A stretch of 64,000 bases of DNA from Nocardia arthritidis. GTDB lineage: Bacteria; Actinomycetota; Actinomycetes; Mycobacteriales; Mycobacteriaceae. The notes beneath the pieces are model-generated. The model saw only the letters and a list, made by a program, of their open reading frames with translations, did no database searches and had not been told where the DNA came from. The stretch lies in assembly GCF_011801145.1 (NCBI RefSeq), contig NZ_CP046172.1:806001-870000 (forward strand), written 5' to 3'. This document shows, in pieces, positions 60,447-64,000 of this stretch (positions are counted from its first letter, which is position 1; the number at the start of each line of letters is the position of its first letter). The position numbers and the translations under genes are program-made.

Positions 60447-61552
60447 GCGACAACGGAACGCTGTGGCACGCCGACGTATTCGCTCAGCGGCCGGATCAGC
60501 GAGTTGGACGCGCACTGCTCGATGACGTGCGCGGTCCAGCCGGTGATGCGGCTGATCACGAAGATCGGCGTGAACAGTTCGATATCGAAGCCGAGCAGGT
60601 AATACGCGGGGCCGGTGGGGAAGTCGACGTTGGGCTTGATGCCGGTGGCCTCGAACATGGTGCGCTCGAGTATTTCGTACATGCGCACCCATCGCTGTCC
60701 GCCGGTGGCCGCGGCGATATCGTCGAGCGCCCGCTTCATGATCGGCACCCTGGAATCGCCGTTCTTGTACACCCGGTGGCCGAAGCCCATGACCTTTTCC
60801 TTGCGCGCCAGCTTATTTCGCAGCCACTGTTCGGCCAGCTCGGGTTCGCCGATCTCCAGCATGTCGTGCATGACCGCCTCGTTCGCGCCGCCGTGCAGCG
60901 AACCCTTGAGCGCGCCGATGGCGGCGGTGATCGCGCTGTAGATATCCGAGAGCGTCGAGGTGACGACGCGGGCGGCGAAGGTGGACGCGTTGAAGCTGTG
61001 TTCCGCGTACAGGATCAGCGAAACCTCGAACGCCCGCACCAATTCCCGCGACGGCACCTCGCCGAAGCACATGTTCAGGAAGTTCTCCGCGAATCCGAGA
61101 TGTGCCTGCGGCGCAATGGGATCGAGGCCCCTGCGGCGGCGCTGATCGGCGGCCACGATGGTGGGCAGCACCGCCATCATGCGCAATGCCTTGGCGCGGT
61201 TCGCCTTCGGCGAATTGTCGTCCTCCAGTGGGTCTTCCGCGCCCAGGTAGCTGATCGCGGTGCGCACCACATCCATCGGGTGGCAGTTGTCCGGCAGCTT
61301 GGCCACCAGCGCGAGCAGCGACCGGTCCGCGGGCCGGGCGGCCCGTTCCCGCTGGCAGAACGCCGCCAACTCGGCATCGGTCGGCAGTTCGCCGTGCCAG
61401 AGCAGATAGGCGACCTGCTCGAAACCGCAGTGCGCCACCAGATCTTGGACGGCGTAGCCGTGATAGGTCAGCGAGTTGGTTTCCGATACCACCTTCGAGA
61501 TCGCGGTGGTGTCGACGACGACGCCCGCGAGGCCCTTGTTGACGGTTTCCAT
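60443..61552 (-). CDS. prpC: 2-methylcitrate synthase
   Basis: The 369-residue protein is a citrate-synthase-family enzyme: GSLHGGANEAVM holds the first catalytic histidine, GFGHRVYKNGDSR the second, and DFPTGPAYYLLGFDIELF the catalytic Asp side. Coupled to prpB (one-base overlap) and prpD, it condenses propionyl-CoA with oxaloacetate. It is the last gene of the operon as seen here. Many such enzymes also make citrate. Confidence 0.92.
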   Translation of the reverse strand: METVNKGLAGVVVDTTAISKVVSETNSLTYHGYAVQDLVAHCGFEQVAYLLWHGELPTDAELAAFCQRERAARPADRSLLALVAKLPDNCHPMDVVRTAISYLGAEDPLEDDNSPKANRAKALRMMAVLPTIVAADQRRRRGLDPIAPQAHLGFAENFLNMCFGEVPSRELVRAFEVSLILYAEHSFNASTFAARVVTSTLSDIYSAITAAIGALKGSLHGGANEAVMHDMLEIGEPELAEQWLRNKLARKEKVMGFGHRVYKNGDSRVPIMKRALDDIAAATGGQRWVRMYEILERTMFEATGIKPNVDFPTGPAYYLLGFDIELFTPIFVISRITGWTAHVIEQCASNSLIRPLSEYVGVPQRSVVA

Positions 61553-62466
61553 TACTGATCCCCTCCCAGGGTGAAATTGAATATCTCGGAATCGAATTCG
61601 TTGTAGCGCTGGTACTGCAGCAGTTCGTACAGCCTGCCGCGGTGCTGCATCCGGTCCAGCAGGCCCGCCTGGGTGCCCTGCTCATAGATTTCGCGCAGCC
61701 CGGTCTCGGCCGCCCACATCGCCAACCGCAGCGTGGACACCGGATAGATGACGGCGTTGTAGCCGATCGATTCCAGCGTGCTCGCCGAAAGCAATTCGGA
61801 CTTGCCGAACTCGGTCATATTGGCCAGCAGCGGAATCGGCACCGCGGCGCGGAACCTCTCGAAGTCGGCCGCGTCGCGCAGCGCCTCGGTGAAGATCAGG
61901 TCCGCGCCCGCGTCGGCGTATGCCTTCGCCCGCTCGATCGCCGCGTCGATGCCCTCGATCCCGGCGGCGTCGGTGCGGGCGCAGATCACGAAATCCGGAT
62001 CGCGCCTAGCGGATACGGCCGCTCGCAGTCGGCGCACCATATCCTCGGCCGGTACCACGGCCTTGCCGTCGAGGTGCCCGCATCGCTTCGGATTCACCTG
62101 ATCCTCCAGGTGGCACCCGGCGATCCCGGCATCCTCCAGCACGGTGACGGTCCGCGCCGCGCTCATCGGCTCACCGAAACCGGTATCGGCGTCGATCAGC
62201 ACCGGCAGATCGGTGACCCGCGCGATCTGCTGCCCGCGCCCGGATACCTCGGTCAGCGTGGTGAGCCCGATATCCGGCAACCCGAGGTCCGCCGAGAGCA
62301 CCGCGCCCGAGACGTAGACCCCCTCGAAGCCGATCTCCTGAATCAGCTTGGCCACCAACGGATTGAACGCGCCGGGAAATCGTTGGATGCGATTCGAGGC
62401 CAGGCCGGCGCGGAACGCGGCGCGTTTGTCGGCGGCGCGGGTCGCGGCGGCGAGCAGACCGGTCAT
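61552..62466 (-). CDS. prpB: 2-methylisocitrate lyase
   Basis: ATG 62466 overlaps the prpD stop (ATGA). The 304-residue protein has the isocitrate-lyase-family motif NPKRCGH with catalytic Cys129 and [12 protein letters not shown] for metal binding. In the methylcitrate cycle it splits 2-methylisocitrate into pyruvate and succinate. The family usually has KKCGH; the Lys to Arg change before Cys is common enough to keep the call. Confidence 0.92.
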   Translation of the reverse strand: MTGLLAAATRAADKRAAFRAGLASNRIQRFPGAFNPLVAKLIQEIGFEGVYVSGAVLSADLGLPDIGLTTLTEVSGRGQQIARVTDLPVLIDADTGFGEPMSAARTVTVLEDAGIAGCHLEDQVNPKRCGHLDGKAVVPAEDMVRRLRAAVSARRDPDFVICARTDAAGIEGIDAAIERAKAYADAGADLIFTEALRDAADFERFRAAVPIPLLANMTEFGKSELLSASTLESIGYNAVIYPVSTLRLAMWAAETGLREIYEQGTQAGLLDRMQHRGRLYELLQYQRYNEFDSEIFNFTLGGDQ

Positions 62467-63968
62467 CGGAACAGTCCCTTCGGCAGCCGCGGTGTGCGCG
62501 CGAGCACTTCCTCGGCGACGGTGAAATTCAGCTGTGGCAGTTCGCCTGCCGACAGTTCGGCGGCGCGCTGCGCGACCTCGAGGAATCGGTCCTGCTCCGC
62601 GGGCGCGATGACGCCTTCGGCCAGCGTGCGGAATTTGGCGATGTACTGTTCGCGGGCGAACGGCCGCGCGCCGAGCGGATGCGCGTCGGCGACGGCGAGT
62701 TCGTCGACGATCACCTCGCCGCTCTTCAGCGTGACCTCGGCCCGCGCGCCGAATGCCCGCTCGCTCGGATCCGTCGAGTGGTAGCGGCGGGTCCACTCCG
62801 GATCCTCGGCGGTGGAAATCTTTTGCCACAGCTCGACGGTGTCGGGCCGCTGGGCGCGCTCGGGCGCGTATGAGCGTTCGTGATGCCAGACGCCGTCCTG
62901 CAGGGCGACCGCGAAGATGTACATGACCGAGTGGTCCAGGGTTTCCCGCGACGCGTGTGGATCGAACTTCTGCGGATCGCCCGAGCCGGTGCCGATCACC
63001 ACGTGCGTGTGCTGGCTGGTATACAGCACGATCGATGCGATCTGGTCCAAATCGCCTATGCGCCCGCGCATTCGGCGCGCCAGATCGATCGGTGCCTGGC
63101 TCTGGTATTCGGCCGAATGCTCCTTGGTGTAGGAGTCGAGAATGGCGCGCTTGGGTTCGCCGGGGCCGGGCAGCGGCACGGTGTACTCCCGATCCGGACC
63201 GCCGAGCAACCATGCGATCACGCCGTCCTCGCCCTCCCAGATCGGCGACGGCGCGCCCTCGCCGCGCATCGCCCGATCGACGGCCTCGACCGCCATTTTC
63301 CCGGCGAACGCGGGAGCGTATGCCTTCCAGCTGGAGATCTCGCCTTTGCGTGACTGACGGGTGGCCGTGGTGGTGTGCAGCGCCTGACCGATGGCCTGAT
63401 AGATGGTCTCGGTATCGAGGCCGAGCAGCGTGCCGATACCGGCCGCCGCCGACGGGCCCAGATGTGCGACGTGATCAATCTTGTACTCGTGCAAGCAGAT
63501 TCCACGCACCAGGTCGATCTGGATCTCGTAACCCGTTGCCAGGCCGCGGATCAGGTCGCGACCCGATCGGCCCGCGTGCTGGGCGACGGCCAGAATCGGC
63601 GGGATATTGTCGCCGGGGTGCGAGTATTCCGCGGCCAGGAAGGTGTCGTGAAAGTCCAACTCGCGCACCGCGACTCCGTTGGCCCACGCGGCCCACTCCG
63701 GTGAATACCCGCCGCCGACGCCGAGGACGGCCGCGCCCGGTTCATACGGATGGGCCAGTGCCTGGGCGCGGGCATTGGCGACGGGACGGCGGGTGAGCGC
63801 GGCGGCCGCGACCGCGGCGTTATCGATGATCCGGTTGACGATCATCTCCTCGGTCTCCGGTGCCACCGCGACGGTATCGGCGGCGACCTCGGCGATCCGC
63901 CATGCGAGGTGCTCCTCGTGCGGGAATTCCGCGGCGGATCGATGGGTGCGGACGAGATGATCCTTCAT
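62463..63968 (-). CDS. prpD: 2-methylcitrate dehydratase
   Basis: The 501-residue protein is an MmgE/PrpD-family enzyme ([20 protein letters not shown], then [20 protein letters not shown] and [20 protein letters not shown]). It dehydrates 2-methylcitrate in propionate breakdown, the step before prpB. It is first in prpD-prpB-prpC. A regulator of the PrpR type may lie outside the window to the right. Confidence 0.92.
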   Translation of the reverse strand: MKDHLVRTHRSAAEFPHEEHLAWRIAEVAADTVAVAPETEEMIVNRIIDNAAVAAAALTRRPVANARAQALAHPYEPGAAVLGVGGGYSPEWAAWANGVAVRELDFHDTFLAAEYSHPGDNIPPILAVAQHAGRSGRDLIRGLATGYEIQIDLVRGICLHEYKIDHVAHLGPSAAAGIGTLLGLDTETIYQAIGQALHTTTATRQSRKGEISSWKAYAPAFAGKMAVEAVDRAMRGEGAPSPIWEGEDGVIAWLLGGPDREYTVPLPGPGEPKRAILDSYTKEHSAEYQSQAPIDLARRMRGRIGDLDQIASIVLYTSQHTHVVIGTGSGDPQKFDPHASRETLDHSVMYIFAVALQDGVWHHERSYAPERAQRPDTVELWQKISTAEDPEWTRRYHSTDPSERAFGARAEVTLKSGEVIVDELAVADAHPLGARPFAREQYIAKFRTLAEGVIAPAEQDRFLEVAQRAAELSAGELPQLNFTVAEEVLARTPRLPKGLFR

Positions 63969-64000
63969 GGTCGACGACCTTTCGACTTCGCATTTCCACC

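Noticed and set aside
61552..63213. 553-residue version of methylisocitrate lyase
   Set aside because: The extension is an out-of-frame reading of prpD; ATG 62466 overlaps the prpD stop and begins the family's normal N terminus.

Overview
The window is GC-rich, densely packed actinobacterial DNA. It most resembles a Nocardia-type member of the Mycobacteriales. Reasons: a LigD-type ligase with a phosphoesterase domain, secretory LIP-family lipases, a mycothiol-dependent DinB-like isomerase family protein, an F420-type luciferase-like oxidoreductase, a P450 with its own small ferredoxin, an SCO2521-SCO2524 type gene cluster, and many regulators with a TANNNT box six bases before the start codon (leaderless mRNAs). 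I saw no rRNA, tRNA, insertion sequence or CRISPR array. The genus is an inference.

Layout. 1-8.5 kb: the 3' part of a LigD-like ligase gene, a small antitoxin-like ORF, an isochorismatase-like protein without its catalytic cysteine, a secreted lipase, an array of about 97-101 bp repeats, a secreted protein, a membrane protein and a two-gene ECF transporter. 8.5-17 kb: a 60-bp tandem repeat, a Baeyer-Villiger-type monooxygenase divergent from an AraC regulator, a metallophosphoesterase, a MarR/DinB-like divergent pair, a pseudouridine synthase, a class III adenylate cyclase and a hydrolase. 17-28 kb: a PadR locus, a chromosomal ParA/ParB-like pair behind a 36-bp near-perfect palindrome, an NlpC/P60 hydrolase, an HxlR/SnoaL divergent pair with a 13-bp inverted repeat, a FetB-like permease, a two-gene unknown cassette, a LysR regulator, and an aromatic-ring hydroxylase divergent from a TetR regulator.

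29-38 kb is a complete trans-4-hydroxy-L-proline catabolic operon on the minus strand. It holds a DapA-like deaminase, alpha-ketoglutarate semialdehyde dehydrogenase, a three-part D-hydroxyproline dehydrogenase, 4-hydroxyproline 2-epimerase, a permease and a GntR regulator, and should convert hydroxyproline to 2-oxoglutarate. 38-42 kb holds small membrane proteins, a SufR-like regulator, and a P450-ferredoxin pair with a TetR regulator and a clear operator.

42.2-53.0 kb is the most unusual region. A 26-residue ORF precedes a coupled cluster matching the SCO2524, SCO2523 (variant P-loop), SCO2522 and SCO2521 families. Next come a membrane protein with a degenerate channel-like end, divergent from it an EACC1-like small protein, and a 1411-residue protein joining a metacaspase-type peptidase (His86/Cys135) to four FtsK/EccC-type ATPase modules. 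No ESX secretion genes are nearby. I infer an NTP-dependent, caspase-armed conflict (defence or programmed-death) system.

53-64 kb: a luciferase-like oxidoreductase, a hydrolase, then a run of phosphoribosyltransferase, flavoprotein dehydrogenase, Nudix, HAD phosphatase and MFS exporter genes with overlapping ends, a PHB-depolymerase-like esterase, and the methylcitrate-cycle operon prpD-prpB-prpC.
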